A stretch of DNA of 64,000 nucleotides from an uncultured Enhydrobacter sp. (GCA_946222995.1 CAMIOS010000001.1:186001-250000), one strand, 5' to 3'; shown: positions 1 to 9,390, counted from the first letter of the stretch. The notes: generated by a model not told the origin, from the letters alone. Translations and numbers: made by a program.

Positions 1-453
1 ATGCCGTAATTGTTCTAATTCATTGATAATTGGTTTTTGCTTACTCATCGATTGCATGACAACATTGGCTAAGTCTTTCCCATCAGACCACGAACAAGCG
101 TCAGTAATTTCAAGGGCTTCATTTAACAATTTACCTTTTAGAATTTTGACTTGTTGAATAGAATTTTCTAATTCAGCCAAAGGTCGTTGAATATTTTTAT
201 AAAATTCACACGTCTGTTTAAAATCGTTAAACGTGTGTTGGTAGTCTTTGGGTTGACGTGAGAATACCAAAAGTTCATCTTTTAGTGAATCGAAACCTTG
301 TTGTTTATAAACATACAAAACTCGATTGGCTTCTTTATTCACCGATTTATCCAAATAAATATACCCATAAATCCCACCTAATAAAGCGGTGATAAGGTTA
401 AGTATTACGAATATTTTTCTAGCATTTGATATCTTATTATCAACTCGGGTCAT
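1..453 (-). CDS. Unknown membrane-anchored protein, 3' end beyond window
   Basis: An uninterrupted minus-strand frame of 151 codons runs off the left edge, so the C-terminus is missing. It starts at the ATG at 453-451. The protein begins with a short polar stretch and one hydrophobic segment at about residues 11-31 (IFVILNLITALLGGIYGYIY), followed by a Lys/Glu/Gln-rich, probably helical soluble part. Its start overlaps the last 14 bases of the RDD gene upstream, so it is probably translationally coupled and is the fifth gene of the kinase/phosphatase cassette. I recognise no family. A membrane-tethered partner or effector of the cassette is inference from position only. Confidence 0.75.
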   Translation of the reverse strand, partial: MTRVDNKISNARKIFVILNLITALLGGIYGYIYLDKSVNKEANRVLYVYKQQGFDSLKDELLVFSRQPKDYQHTFNDFKQTCEFYKNIQRPLAELENSIQQVKILKGKLLNEALEITDACSWSDGKDLANVVMQSMSKQKPIINELEQLRH

Positions 454-1225
454 ACAATACCACCGTACGAGCGAGCAAATCCGCCATCGTCTGCTTACGA
501 GCGGTAAACCACATAATAAAGAATAGCGGCAGTAGCACCACTTTTAACAGCTCACGAAACAAGGCATGGAAAAAATTAATCCGTTGTCCCTGCATGCCAA
601 ACACCCACAATCCCATCATCATCTTACCAATCGTGCCTTGCCGCCCGCTACTGGTAAAAATCGCCATATACAACAAATAAATCAGCACCGCCGACACTAT
701 CAAGGTTTGGTCATTAATGCCGTTAATTTTAAGCTGTTTGACAATCTTAGGGACTGCCAATTGATATGCCAACCCAAGCAACAAACCAATAAATACCACA
801 TCAAACACAAACGCAAACCCCCGTTTAAACATCCCCGCATAGACCATTTGGCTGGCAAGTTTTCTTGAATGATAGACCGAAGGCGGCAGGCTTGGCGAAG
901 GCGATACATAGCTATCTGGATAGCCGTTTTGGTAGTTATTTTGATAGCCGTCTTGAGAGGGTTGCTGGGTATAAACAGGCTGTAAATATTGTGGGGCTAT
1001 CGGCGGGGCGACAGGCGGCACATACATTGGTTGTTGAGGCGGCTGTGATTGTGAGGTTTGCGGCATTGTCCATTGTGCTGTTGATGTGGATGGTGTGGTT
1101 TGAGCAAATTGACCTTGTGATACGGCATTATCTGACACAGGCAAAAACGTGCGTCCGCCACAGTTGGGGCACATAACGGCTGTTTTGGGCAGGATTTGAC
1201 CACAAGTTTGGCAATTGATTTTCAT
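440..1225 (-). CDS. Zinc-ribbon RDD-family membrane protein
   Basis: 261 residues from the ATG at 1225; a TTG twelve bases upstream is also open, but the ATG follows a GAG-containing ribosome site. The N-terminus is a zinc ribbon with C5-x2-C8 and C19-x2-C22. A Gln/Pro/Tyr-rich linker occupies about residues 30-120. The C-terminal part is an RDD membrane domain starting at the conserved Arg in KRGFAFVFDVV, with the following Asp, and about three hydrophobic helices. The RDD family is poorly understood; a transport or sensing role is usually proposed. It lies 86 bases downstream of the kinase and overlaps the next gene, so it belongs to the same operon. It could be a substrate or membrane partner of the kinase (inference). 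Confidence 0.85.
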   Translation of the reverse strand: MKINCQTCGQILPKTAVMCPNCGGRTFLPVSDNAVSQGQFAQTTPSTSTAQWTMPQTSQSQPPQQPMYVPPVAPPIAPQYLQPVYTQQPSQDGYQNNYQNGYPDSYVSPSPSLPPSVYHSRKLASQMVYAGMFKRGFAFVFDVVFIGLLLGLAYQLAVPKIVKQLKINGINDQTLIVSAVLIYLLYMAIFTSSGRQGTIGKMMMGLWVFGMQGQRINFFHALFRELLKVVLLPLFFIMWFTARKQTMADLLARTVVLYDPS

Positions 1226-1311
1226 GCATTTTCTCAAAATTGATGTTAAAGTGATAGGTTAAATCATGTCTAATTTGGTACGCCGATAAATTTCTGCTGC
1301 TATCGCTATCG

Positions 1312-3816
1312 CTAACCTACCCAGTTAAACGGCGGTTTACAAGCATTGGGCGATGGCATTTCACCACGGTTATTTTGCGCATCAATCACCGTAAGCACTT
1401 TTTTAGCAATCGGCACCAACTCAGGGTAAGTCTGCGGGTATTTAAGCATATTTTGACAGCGTTTTGCCCTGTCATCAGCGGTGTAATATTGCGCCAACAA
1501 CGCCCCGACTGCCGCCGCTTGATTGCCATCTTTGACCGCCAATGCTGAGGCTAATTCAATCATATAGGTATTGGGGTATTTATTGGCATCACGGGGTGTT
1601 TGTAAGGCATACAGTACAAAGTCTTTGGCATTGGGGTAGTTGTTTTTGACCAGATAAAACGCCAAGTTTGCTACATACTCGCCTTGGGTAGGTTGATTTT
1701 TGACCGCTTGGGCTTGTAAGTATAAGGCGGCTTTGGGGTCTTTTTTATTCCAGTAATAATTTTTTGCCGATTCATTGTATTGCTTGGCAAGATTTTTATT
1801 GACAGGTTGCGAGGCAAAAAATCCCATATCTGCCTCCCGAAACGCTTTTAATGCCATCGCCATGGTGCCATCAATATCATGCGTGTTAGCGGTATTAATC
1901 AATTGACTTAGTTGTGGCTCGCCTTGTTTGGCCGTTTGTTTGACTGCCGCTAAAAAATCAGATGAAAACCCTAAGCTGTCTTGATACAGACTATCTGTCG
2001 AGGTCGAGAAAAACCCGCCTTTACTTTGACTGGCTAGCTCTTTGTCAATGGTGGCTTTAGCAGCAGGCAAGTGATTGATGGTGGTTTGATAAGCGGTGGC
2101 GTTATTGCTGTTTTTATTGGTACCTCGCGCAGTGGCAGTATTTGAGCCATCTGTATTATCAGCATTGTTTGATTGACGCTCTGCGTTGGCAGAAGCGCGA
2201 TGGTTTTGGGAATTGGGTTGATGCACGGCAACATATCCACCGATTCCCACCACACCTGCCATAATCGGGATTAACCATTTTTTGCTAGCAGATTGGCTAG
2301 GCTTACCGTGAACCGAGGACGTTGGCGCAATGCTTTGTTTACTCGAGTGATGGGTATCTACCGTTTGGGAAAGTTGGGTAGGGCTTGTGCTTGTCTCATC
2401 GGCAGGCGCAGTGTTGCCGTGGTTGGTATAGTTGGTCTGCTGGATGGACTGCTCCCACGCGCGGTTTTGCTCTAAGCTTGCTTGATTGGGGCTATTTATT
2501 GACTTGACATGCGCTGAGCTATCCGCATGATTTGTCGAAGTGATTTGATGTTGATTAGCTATATCCGTGGCGTTATGGTTATTTGTTGCCGATTGCCACG
2601 GACTCGTTGCCGGCGTGACCGCTTGGTCGGGCGTTACCGTTATATTGACATTTGTATTGACATTTCGCCAAATATTATCCACGGTGTCGATTTTTGTAGG
2701 TTGGTTATGGTTGACCTGTGGGCGTTTTTCGGTCGTGAGCCAAAGACAGCGATGGCAAGGCTTACCCACAAAATGAATGTGGCTGATGTCATCGGGAAAA
2801 TTTTGACACGCCACAAAATCTCGATCATGAATCAACTGACGAAAATGTGTTTCCCACGCTTGGGCAGTGGGTCGGTCATTGGGATTAGGGGATAAAAACG
2901 CTTGGTCAAACATTGCCCTTGTCACATCGTCCCAACACGCATGAATGCTGTTTTTTAGCGGAGCAATTTCGGGATGGGGCGTGATACCATAGCCATAGAG
3001 TCGCTCTTTGATAAACTGGTCAGTATTGCGATTATGGGCGTTTTTGAGCCGCTCAGATAACGGAATAAAATAAAACGGATGAATGCCATAATTAAGAATT
3101 TTAAATAACTCAATGGCAAGTACAAAGCGGTCATGTTTTTCGTCCAATAACGCAATAGTTTTATGTTCGTGGTACTCTGGGCTGGTCATTTCAGGCGAAA
3201 TGACGGGACTTGGATACACGGTACCGTCCGCACCTGTCACCCGAAAGCTATCACAATCGATAAACCCGACAATAAAGCCTTTAAACTCATCATTCACACC
3301 CGTTTTTGGCTCGGGTAATAGGCGTAGATTCTGTTCCTTAAAGTCAATAAATGCGTGCCCGTGCGCGTGCAAATCCGCCATTAACGCGCTAATATTTGCC
3401 CCAAGCTGTACCCGATAATTAAGGCTATTTTGGTAATCCGTCAAACGATGGGCTTCTCGTGGGTACATAAAAGGGTTAAGTGACAGCGAATGGTCAAAAT
3501 CAAGCTCAGGCATGGCATAGCCAATAAGCTGACCATCGTCTGCCACAATCAAATCTTGCACCCACGCAAATTGGGTATAACCCACGCCATTGATGACTTC
3601 GTAGACATGCTCAGGCGGGCGAGCTATCATGGCTTGTAGTTTGGCTTGGCTCGGATTTTTGGGGTCGGTTGGGTTTTTAAAGATTTTTGCCACCAAATTA
3701 CCACCGCCTAACACATTGCCAATGCGATATACCACGCCCATCCCACCCGAGCCAATTTCTTGACTGGGGTCAATGGTGATGGCAATCGGCTGGTTATCCT
3801 TTAGCAAATATGGCAT
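1312..3816 (-). CDS. Membrane Ser/Thr protein kinase, YegI/TerY-P type
   Basis: 834 residues. The N-terminal kinase domain shows a glycine loop IGSGGMGVVY (21-30), the ATP lysine in LVAKIFK (K44), a catalytic loop IDFKEQN in place of HRDLKxxN (D158 kept, His-Arg lost), the metal Asp in FIDCDS (D187) and an APE-like SPEMTSPEY near 207. A His-Cys-x2-Cys element (H348, C354, C357) follows at about 345-360. A long Asn/Thr/Ser-rich linker leads to one transmembrane helix (about 513-531) and a C-terminal TPR-like helical region that would be periplasmic. This architecture and the neighbouring PP2C and vWA genes match the YegI-type kinase of TerY-P/yegIKL loci. Kinase activity is likely, but the altered HRD motif leaves some doubt. 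Confidence 0.9.
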   Translation of the reverse strand: MPYLLKDNQPIAITIDPSQEIGSGGMGVVYRIGNVLGGGNLVAKIFKNPTDPKNPSQAKLQAMIARPPEHVYEVINGVGYTQFAWVQDLIVADDGQLIGYAMPELDFDHSLSLNPFMYPREAHRLTDYQNSLNYRVQLGANISALMADLHAHGHAFIDFKEQNLRLLPEPKTGVNDEFKGFIVGFIDCDSFRVTGADGTVYPSPVISPEMTSPEYHEHKTIALLDEKHDRFVLAIELFKILNYGIHPFYFIPLSERLKNAHNRNTDQFIKERLYGYGITPHPEIAPLKNSIHACWDDVTRAMFDQAFLSPNPNDRPTAQAWETHFRQLIHDRDFVACQNFPDDISHIHFVGKPCHRCLWLTTEKRPQVNHNQPTKIDTVDNIWRNVNTNVNITVTPDQAVTPATSPWQSATNNHNATDIANQHQITSTNHADSSAHVKSINSPNQASLEQNRAWEQSIQQTNYTNHGNTAPADETSTSPTQLSQTVDTHHSSKQSIAPTSSVHGKPSQSASKKWLIPIMAGVVGIGGYVAVHQPNSQNHRASANAERQSNNADNTDGSNTATARGTNKNSNNATAYQTTINHLPAAKATIDKELASQSKGGFFSTSTDSLYQDSLGFSSDFLAAVKQTAKQGEPQLSQLINTANTHDIDGTMAMALKAFREADMGFFASQPVNKNLAKQYNESAKNYYWNKKDPKAALYLQAQAVKNQPTQGEYVANLAFYLVKNNYPNAKDFVLYALQTPRDANKYPNTYMIELASALAVKDGNQAAAVGALLAQYYTADDRAKRCQNMLKYPQTYPELVPIAKKVLTVIDAQNNRGEMPSPNACKPPFNWVG

Positions 3817-3862
3817 ACAATTCCTTAAAAATTTTAGAAACGCTAAAAATGCTTATTAACTG

Positions 3863-5788
3863 TTAAACATGGTTGGGCAAATAATGAATAATGGCTTTGG
3901 TCTCTTTTAGTGCTTTACCTTGGTGATTACCACTTACTTGTGTACTGGCTTGCGGTGTGCTAGCTTGCGGTGTGCTAGCTTGCGGTGTGCTAGCGACCGT
4001 TTTTGTCATATTAAATTCTGAATCGAACAGGGGTGCAAAGCCTTTTTCAAATAACACTTGGGTGACGGTCGCATCAAACTTTGGTTGAAAGTCTTTGTTT
4101 TGCATTTCACTAAAATTGATATGGCATAAACGATATTGATAATTTTTATCCAATACAATGTTCAATGACTGATAAGCTGTGGTGTTATCATCAATCACTC
4201 GACAATGATATTGATAATTAATTGCCCAATCGCCCACGATCTGATTTTGTTGTACTGTGGCAGGGGAACGATGATTAAAAGCTGATTGATCTTTTTTATC
4301 TTTTTTAAAGGCAAAGGCAGGCGTGTTGGGGTTAATCACTTTGGCTATGGTGAAATTTTGGGTGTTTGAAGCCTTTGACATGTTTGAAACTAGCGGATAT
4401 TGCGTAAGGGCTGTTTTTGGGACGCCCAGTAACACTTGAATATCAAACTGCTCACCCACTTGAAACACATTGACTGGCACATCCAAAGCAAAGGCAGTTG
4501 CAGGACTGGCAAGCGGTAAGGTTTGTTGGGCAGTTGGCTGAGAAGTGACCACTTGGCTAATTGTTGGACTTTTTGTTGGACTTTTGCCAATCACCGCCTG
4601 TTGACCTGTGAGCAATTTATCTTTATTCATCCATCCCAATGTTCCTGCCGCGATAGCCACCACCGTGCCTGCCATCAATGCGATATTTCTGCGCTCTTTA
4701 CTGCTTTGTTTAATTGGCTCAGACGGCGGCAGGTGATCTACCTCGTACCTTATAGAATTTATGGCCTGCGGGCTAGTGTTTAGCGCATGAGACGTTGTGC
4801 TGGGCATTTGATCTGCGTTATGCATATGCCAGACGCTTGCTGCATTGGTAGGTGTGGTACTAGCGAGCGTGCTGGCATCGGACATGCCAGCGGCGATAGG
4901 TGTATCATCAATGCTCGGCTCAAGTTTTTGATAGGTTTGTGGGTTTTTTACCAATACAATCAACGTTTTATCATCCCCTGTCAGCCGATAGGTGGCAGGG
5001 TTACTCATTGCTTGCTCGATAATGGTATTGCCTTGTGTATCGGTTGGACTTTGGCACAGATTAAATACCAAATTGCCAAAAAACGGGCGATAAATCTTTG
5101 GCGTCACACTTGCCCCTTCAAACACCAAATCCGCACACCCATCCGACATCACAGCAATCAAATCGATATGGGTAATATCTAGCCATTCAATCCGCAAAAA
5201 ATCTTGCCAATTGTCTTGGGTGATAAAATGGGTTTCATTCACGTATTCATTTTTATTGTCATCGCCATATACAGCAAGTTTATTAAAGTAATCAATGCGT
5301 TGCTCATCGATCAAAAACTGACTGGTCAATAAGGGACTGTCACCAATTTGTACTAATATGGCTTGTTGACTATTTAAATGGTTAGTTAAAATGGCAATCG
5401 CTGTGAGCGTCGTATGGTAATCTCGCAACGTCGTATCGCTTGTTAATTGGCTGGCAAGCTGCTGACGAATATTTGTCAAACCTTGTTCTATCGCATGTTG
5501 CCATGCTTGTATTTTAAGCTGTTCAACGGATTGTTTGGGCTCAATTTGTTGTTTAATCAGTTGGCATAATAAATCACCTACCGCTTGGCTAAAAAACTTT
5601 GCGCCTTGCTCGCTAAATTGGGCAGAGCCTGCCCCATCACACACCACAGCCACACTAAACTGTGTCTCTTGATGGTAAAACCAGCAATCTTGATTGGGTA
5701 AACCACTGTCGATATGCGCTTTGCCCATACTTGAACTGGCAAAACCTTGCCAAACATGCCCATTCGCTAACTTTGACATACCCATCAT
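3863..5788 (-). CDS. PP2C-type Ser/Thr phosphatase with membrane segment
   Basis: 641 residues. The PP2C fold carries the metal-binding aspartates in NQD (D34), VCDGAGS (D51), VMSDG (D216) and TGDDKT (272/273), so it should dephosphorylate Ser/Thr proteins, presumably targets of the adjacent kinase. One transmembrane helix lies at about 369-387. The part beyond it, probably periplasmic, is unassigned and contains a tandem STPQA repeat. The start codon directly abuts the stop of the vWA gene, and two further ATGs lie 3 and 9 bases downstream; all are served by the same GAGG. The homologue in E. coli loci is YegK, which lacks such a long extracytoplasmic part as far as I recall. Confidence 0.9.
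   Translation of the reverse strand: MMGMSKLANGHVWQGFASSSMGKAHIDSGLPNQDCWFYHQETQFSVAVVCDGAGSAQFSEQGAKFFSQAVGDLLCQLIKQQIEPKQSVEQLKIQAWQHAIEQGLTNIRQQLASQLTSDTTLRDYHTTLTAIAILTNHLNSQQAILVQIGDSPLLTSQFLIDEQRIDYFNKLAVYGDDNKNEYVNETHFITQDNWQDFLRIEWLDITHIDLIAVMSDGCADLVFEGASVTPKIYRPFFGNLVFNLCQSPTDTQGNTIIEQAMSNPATYRLTGDDKTLIVLVKNPQTYQKLEPSIDDTPIAAGMSDASTLASTTPTNAASVWHMHNADQMPSTTSHALNTSPQAINSIRYEVDHLPPSEPIKQSSKERRNIALMAGTVVAIAAGTLGWMNKDKLLTGQQAVIGKSPTKSPTISQVVTSQPTAQQTLPLASPATAFALDVPVNVFQVGEQFDIQVLLGVPKTALTQYPLVSNMSKASNTQNFTIAKVINPNTPAFAFKKDKKDQSAFNHRSPATVQQNQIVGDWAINYQYHCRVIDDNTTAYQSLNIVLDKNYQYRLCHINFSEMQNKDFQPKFDATVTQVLFEKGFAPLFDSEFNMTKTVASTPQASTPQASTPQASTQVSGNHQGKALKETKAIIHYLPNHV
3948..3992. repeat. 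15-bp tandem repeat, three copies
   Basis: Three perfect head-to-tail copies of GCTTGCGGTGTGCTA lie inside the phosphatase gene. Because the unit is 15 bp, copy-number change would keep the frame and alter only the number of Ser-Thr-Pro-Gln-Ala blocks near the C-terminus. Confidence 0.9.
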
Positions 5789-6565
5789 TTAGCCTCGCAC
5801 GGTTGCCCAAGGTGAAATACTACCTAGCTGTACCGTTTCACCGGGGGCTGATTGGGACATGGTTTTAAGGCTGGCAGACAACCACACAAAAAACTCAACG
5901 AACTTTACCGAATTAAGGTGAACAGGGGGCGTTAACGTGGAGAGTTGTTGCAGCATTGCCACTTCTTGTGCCCCAGCATCTATGGCAATCGGATAAATAA
6001 TACATTGCCCGTTTTGCTCAGCAAGTTGGCATTGCTGGGTGGCGGCTTGCCAGACGTCATGGCTGTCAGTCGGTAGCCCATCGGTCAACGCCATTATCCA
6101 AGGCCGAGTATAGCTGATACCATTGTCCCTTAAGTTTAGCCGCTCTTGCTCAATCAAATTGAGCGCGAGCAACATCCCTTCACCCAACGGCGTCATGCCA
6201 TTTTCACGAAACTTAATCGGGAAAAAATCAATGGCATCTGTCCAATCCATCATCAGCTCTGCCCTGTCATTGACCCCGCCCACAATGACAATGGCAAGTC
6301 GCACACGGTTGCGAGCGGTTTCATCTTTCATCAAATCATGATAAAACGCCTCAATCCCTTCGTTTAGCATATCGATACGACGTTTGCCATGTTTGCCATT
6401 GTTTTGCCCTTGCTGATTGCCTGACTGTATCGCCATCGAGCCTGATAGGTCAAGCACTAGCACACACAGCGTGCGTTGGGCGACATTATTGCCATAATCA
6501 ATTTCCCGAAGTTGTGGTGTGGCATACGATGACGATGGATTTTGTGGCTGTTGCATGGGGTACAT
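5789..6565 (-). CDS. vWA-domain protein, TerY/YegL type
   Basis: 258 residues, first gene of the cassette. The von Willebrand A domain has an intact MIDAS: D39-x-S41-x-S43 in LVLDLSGSM, a Thr in NGMTPLGEG and an Asp in MALTDG. No signal peptide or membrane helix is visible, so it is probably cytoplasmic. In TerY-P systems the vWA protein is thought to act as a metal-dependent scaffold linking phosphatase and kinase to their targets; that role is from family knowledge. A second in-frame ATG at codon 4 could be the true start. The stop codon touches the phosphatase start, so the two are co-translated. Confidence 0.9.
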   Translation of the reverse strand: MYPMQQPQNPSSSYATPQLREIDYGNNVAQRTLCVLVLDLSGSMAIQSGNQQGQNNGKHGKRRIDMLNEGIEAFYHDLMKDETARNRVRLAIVIVGGVNDRAELMMDWTDAIDFFPIKFRENGMTPLGEGMLLALNLIEQERLNLRDNGISYTRPWIMALTDGLPTDSHDVWQAATQQCQLAEQNGQCIIYPIAIDAGAQEVAMLQQLSTLTPPVHLNSVKFVEFFVWLSASLKTMSQSAPGETVQLGSISPWATVRG

Positions 6566-6592
6566 GGGCGATTTCCTAAATAAGCTGTAACT

Positions 6593-6621
6593 ATTGTATG
6601 CCGTTTAGCGATAAATGCCGA
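6593..6621 (-). promoter_or_regulatory. Probable promoter of vWA-PP2C-kinase cassette
   Basis: Read on the minus strand, TCGGCA (-35, 4/6 to consensus) is followed after 17 bases by TACAAT (-10, 5/6), about 28 bases before the vWA start codon. The rest of 6622-6790 is AT-rich with no further feature that I can support. Confidence 0.45.
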
Positions 6622-6792
6622 TAGACAATACGCAAGTTTTTATGAATTTTAGATGAAAAAATCTATTGGTGTTACCAAATGATGACCCAACAGTAAACAA
6701 GTGAGTTGATAAAATGATGTATTATCCAATAAAAACGCGCAAAAATAAGTGAATTTTTTTGTAAACTTTCCTTTCTTATCTCCCCAGATAAA

Positions 6793-6819
6793 AAACCCCC
6801 ATGCAGAACACGGGGGTTT
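6793..6819 (-). terminator. Intrinsic terminator after aminotransferase gene
   Basis: AAACCCCC pairs with GGGGGTTT around an 11-base loop; on the minus strand it ends in a T-rich run. It sits 17 bases past the aminotransferase stop and separates it from the signalling cassette. Confidence 0.85.
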
Positions 6820-6835
6820 ATATAAAAACAGGCGG

Positions 6836-8032
6836 CTAGTCTTTTAGCACTTCTGCCATCGCATTGGCAACATAATCAATGTTTTTGCTATTTAAGCCTG
6901 CCACGCACATACGACCATTACCCACCATATAAATGGCAAATTCATCTTGCAGGCGTTGCACTTGTTCAGGGGTTAGCCCGGTAAAGCTAAACATGCCGTT
7001 TTGGGTGGTCAAATAATCAAATGATTTGCCTGGTACTTTGCTTTCTAGCACATCACGCAATTGTTGACGCATCTGTTTAATACGGTCACGCATCACATAC
7101 ACTTCGCCGACCCATTCATCAAACAACGCGTCATCATTCATTACGATATCAACCACATGACCACCATGTGAGGGCGGGCTTGAGTAGATACGGCGGATGG
7201 TAAACTGTAATTGTCCTTGTACTAATTTGGCTTGCTGTTCGTCTTGGCATACCACCGACAAGCCGCCGACCCGCTCGCCATACAATGACAGGTTTTTTGA
7301 GAAGGAATTGCTGACAAAAAAGTGTAAATCAAGCTCAACCGCTTTACGAATCGCATAAGCGTCGCTGTCCATATCTTTACCAAACCCTTGATAAGCAATA
7401 TCCATAAAGGCAATCAACTCTTTGGTTTTGATAACATCCAGCACACTATCCCATTGAGCTTGCGTTAAATCCACGCCAGTTGGATTGTGGCAACAAGGGT
7501 GTAATAGCACGACATCGTTTTTGTTCAAGCCATTTAAAAATGCCAGCATATCATCGAATTTTACCCCATTGGTCGCTTTATCATAGTAAGGGTACTGTCC
7601 CACTTCAAAGCCAGAACCCTCAAAAATGCTGATATGATTGCCCCAGGTTGGGTCAGAAACATAGCATTTTGCTTGCGGAAACCAAGTATGAATAAAATCC
7701 GCACCAACTTTTAATGCCCCAGAACCGCCAATGGTTGCAACAGTTGCCACCCGTTTTTCTTGGAGCACCGTCGCGTCTTTGCCAAATAATAGACGCTGAC
7801 ATGCCGCACGATACCCTGGTAAACCATCCATCGGCAAATAAGGACGGGGTTTTGGTGGGTTGGCGATTTGGGCTTCGGCTTTTTGAACGCAATTTAGTAC
7901 GGGCAATTTGCCATTGTCATCATAATACACGCCAACGCCTAAATTGACTTTATCGCCGCGCAAATCTTCATTATGCTTTTGCATCAACCCTAAAATCGGA
8001 TCGCCTGCATAATGTTTTAGATGTGTAAACAT
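6836..8032 (-). CDS. Aromatic/aspartate aminotransferase, class I
   Basis: 398 residues, normal for the AspC/TyrB group. PLP-binding residues are visible: the Schiff-base lysine K246 in SNSFSKNLSLYGER, D211 in FMDIAYQGF, the HNPTGVD motif at 182-188 and the N-terminal NLGVGVYYD. It transfers amino groups between aspartate or aromatic amino acids and 2-oxoglutarate in the cytoplasm. Motifs do not separate AspC from TyrB. The gene stands alone, with a terminator right after it. The 152 bases upstream, before rluD ends, are AT-rich and hold its presumed promoter. Confidence 0.9.
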   Translation of the reverse strand: MFTHLKHYAGDPILGLMQKHNEDLRGDKVNLGVGVYYDDNGKLPVLNCVQKAEAQIANPPKPRPYLPMDGLPGYRAACQRLLFGKDATVLQEKRVATVATIGGSGALKVGADFIHTWFPQAKCYVSDPTWGNHISIFEGSGFEVGQYPYYDKATNGVKFDDMLAFLNGLNKNDVVLLHPCCHNPTGVDLTQAQWDSVLDVIKTKELIAFMDIAYQGFGKDMDSDAYAIRKAVELDLHFFVSNSFSKNLSLYGERVGGLSVVCQDEQQAKLVQGQLQFTIRRIYSSPPSHGGHVVDIVMNDDALFDEWVGEVYVMRDRIKQMRQQLRDVLESKVPGKSFDYLTTQNGMFSFTGLTPEQVQRLQDEFAIYMVGNGRMCVAGLNSKNIDYVANAMAEVLKD

Positions 8033-8184
8033 GATTGCTCCTATGGATTGTGATGTTTAAAGAAAAATTATCAATCGAAATAAAAATCAAAGAAATCAAA
8101 ATTTCAAAAATTAAGATATCAAAATTTGCGTATAAAGCATAAACCACAGTGAACGATAAAACAACCGTCACCCAAAAATTTCCT

Positions 8185-9312
8185 TCAGCGATTTATGCAA
8201 AAACCTTCACCCAATGCTTGGATAAGTTGCTGCATATCGATGGGTGGTTCGACTTTTACGGTGATGGCTTCACCTGTTTTTGGGTGAATAAATCCTAACT
8301 CATAGGCATGTAAGGCTTGATGGTTAAAATTTTTTAGCAAGTCTTTTTGTTCCTCAGTTAGGTGTTTGATGGTGATTTGTTGTTGGCGGGTCGAGCCATA
8401 CACACGGTCACCGACTAAGCCAAAGCCCAAATGCGATAAATGCACCCGAATTTGATGTGTACGCCCTGTCTCTAGGCGGACATCAATCAAGGCGATCCCG
8501 TCACACAGTTGGGTGATATTGTCTAGGTGTGTCACCGCAGGTTTGCCCGTACTCACTACCGCCATTTTGGTGCGTTGTGTCGGATGGCGGCCAATAGGCG
8601 CATTGATGATGCGGTGTTTGGCAAGTTCGGCTTGATTCCCATATACCAAGGCAAGGTAATGCCGATATACCGATTTGTCTTTTAATTGATTAATAAGGTG
8701 CAACTGGCTTTGGCTGTCTTTGGCAATCACCATCAAGCCAGACGTGTCTTTATCAATGCGATGCACCAGACCCGCTCTTGGCAAGGTGCGATTATCAGGA
8801 TAATGATAGAGTAACGCATTGATCAGTGTGCCTGTCCAATTGCCCGCCCCTGGATGTACGACCATACCAACCGGCTTATTGATTACAAGCACCGCGTCAT
8901 CTTCATAGACGATCTCAAGCGCAATTGCCTCTGGTAAATCATCTTGCTGATGGGCGGGCGTGGCGTTGAGCATCAGTACATCGCCTTGTTTAAGGCGGTA
9001 TTTGGGTTTTTCGCTGAGAGCGTTGACTGTCAATTCGCCCGTATCAAGCCAAGTTTTAAGCTGCTCTCGAGAAAATTTGGCAAACGCCTTGGCAGCAATT
9101 TTGTCGATACGTTCGCCAATCTCATTATCTTGTACCACATATTGCCCAACAATTGGTCTGGTAAGTGGTACAATATTGTTTGTCAATTGTATTGGCAAGG
9201 GTGTTAAACTGCTATCGGAACAATCGGTAAATTCATCCTCAGTCATGTCGACATGTTTATCCATGAAATCTATGGGTTGGGTGGGTTGTGAATGGGGCAT
9301 GGTCATTTCCAA
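8185..9312 (-). CDS. rluD: 23S rRNA pseudouridine synthase RluD
   Basis: 375 residues, somewhat longer than the usual ~325 because of an N-terminal extension of about 55 residues. An S4 RNA-binding domain (about 66-118) precedes the RluA-type catalytic domain with the signature HRIDKDTSG, whose Asp (D187) is the nucleophile. RluD makes pseudouridines in helix 69 of 23S rRNA. Two extra ATGs near the start (codons 3 and 5) make the exact N-terminus uncertain. It is divergent from bamD across 144 bases, an arrangement (rluD next to comL/bamD) widespread in gammaproteobacteria. Confidence 0.92.
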   Translation of the reverse strand: MEMTMPHSQPTQPIDFMDKHVDMTEDEFTDCSDSSLTPLPIQLTNNIVPLTRPIVGQYVVQDNEIGERIDKIAAKAFAKFSREQLKTWLDTGELTVNALSEKPKYRLKQGDVLMLNATPAHQQDDLPEAIALEIVYEDDAVLVINKPVGMVVHPGAGNWTGTLINALLYHYPDNRTLPRAGLVHRIDKDTSGLMVIAKDSQSQLHLINQLKDKSVYRHYLALVYGNQAELAKHRIINAPIGRHPTQRTKMAVVSTGKPAVTHLDNITQLCDGIALIDVRLETGRTHQIRVHLSHLGFGLVGDRVYGSTRQQQITIKHLTEEQKDLLKNFNHQALHAYELGFIHPKTGEAITVKVEPPIDMQQLIQALGEGFCINR

Positions 9313-9381
9313 TTTATTCCAAAAATTTATATTATTATGAAATAATTTAACATTTAGTTGGTCACAATCCTTCTCGAATCA

Positions 9382-9390
9382 TGCTAGACT
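9382..9390 (+). promoter_or_regulatory. Extended -10 promoter element for bamD
   Basis: TGCTAGACT fits an extended -10 (TGn then TAGACT), about 66 bases before the bamD start. No good -35 at proper spacing was found. Confidence 0.35.

Noticed and set aside
2675..2683. DnaA-box-like TTATCCACG
   Set aside because: A single site inside the kinase gene, with no cluster and no AT-rich unwinding region.
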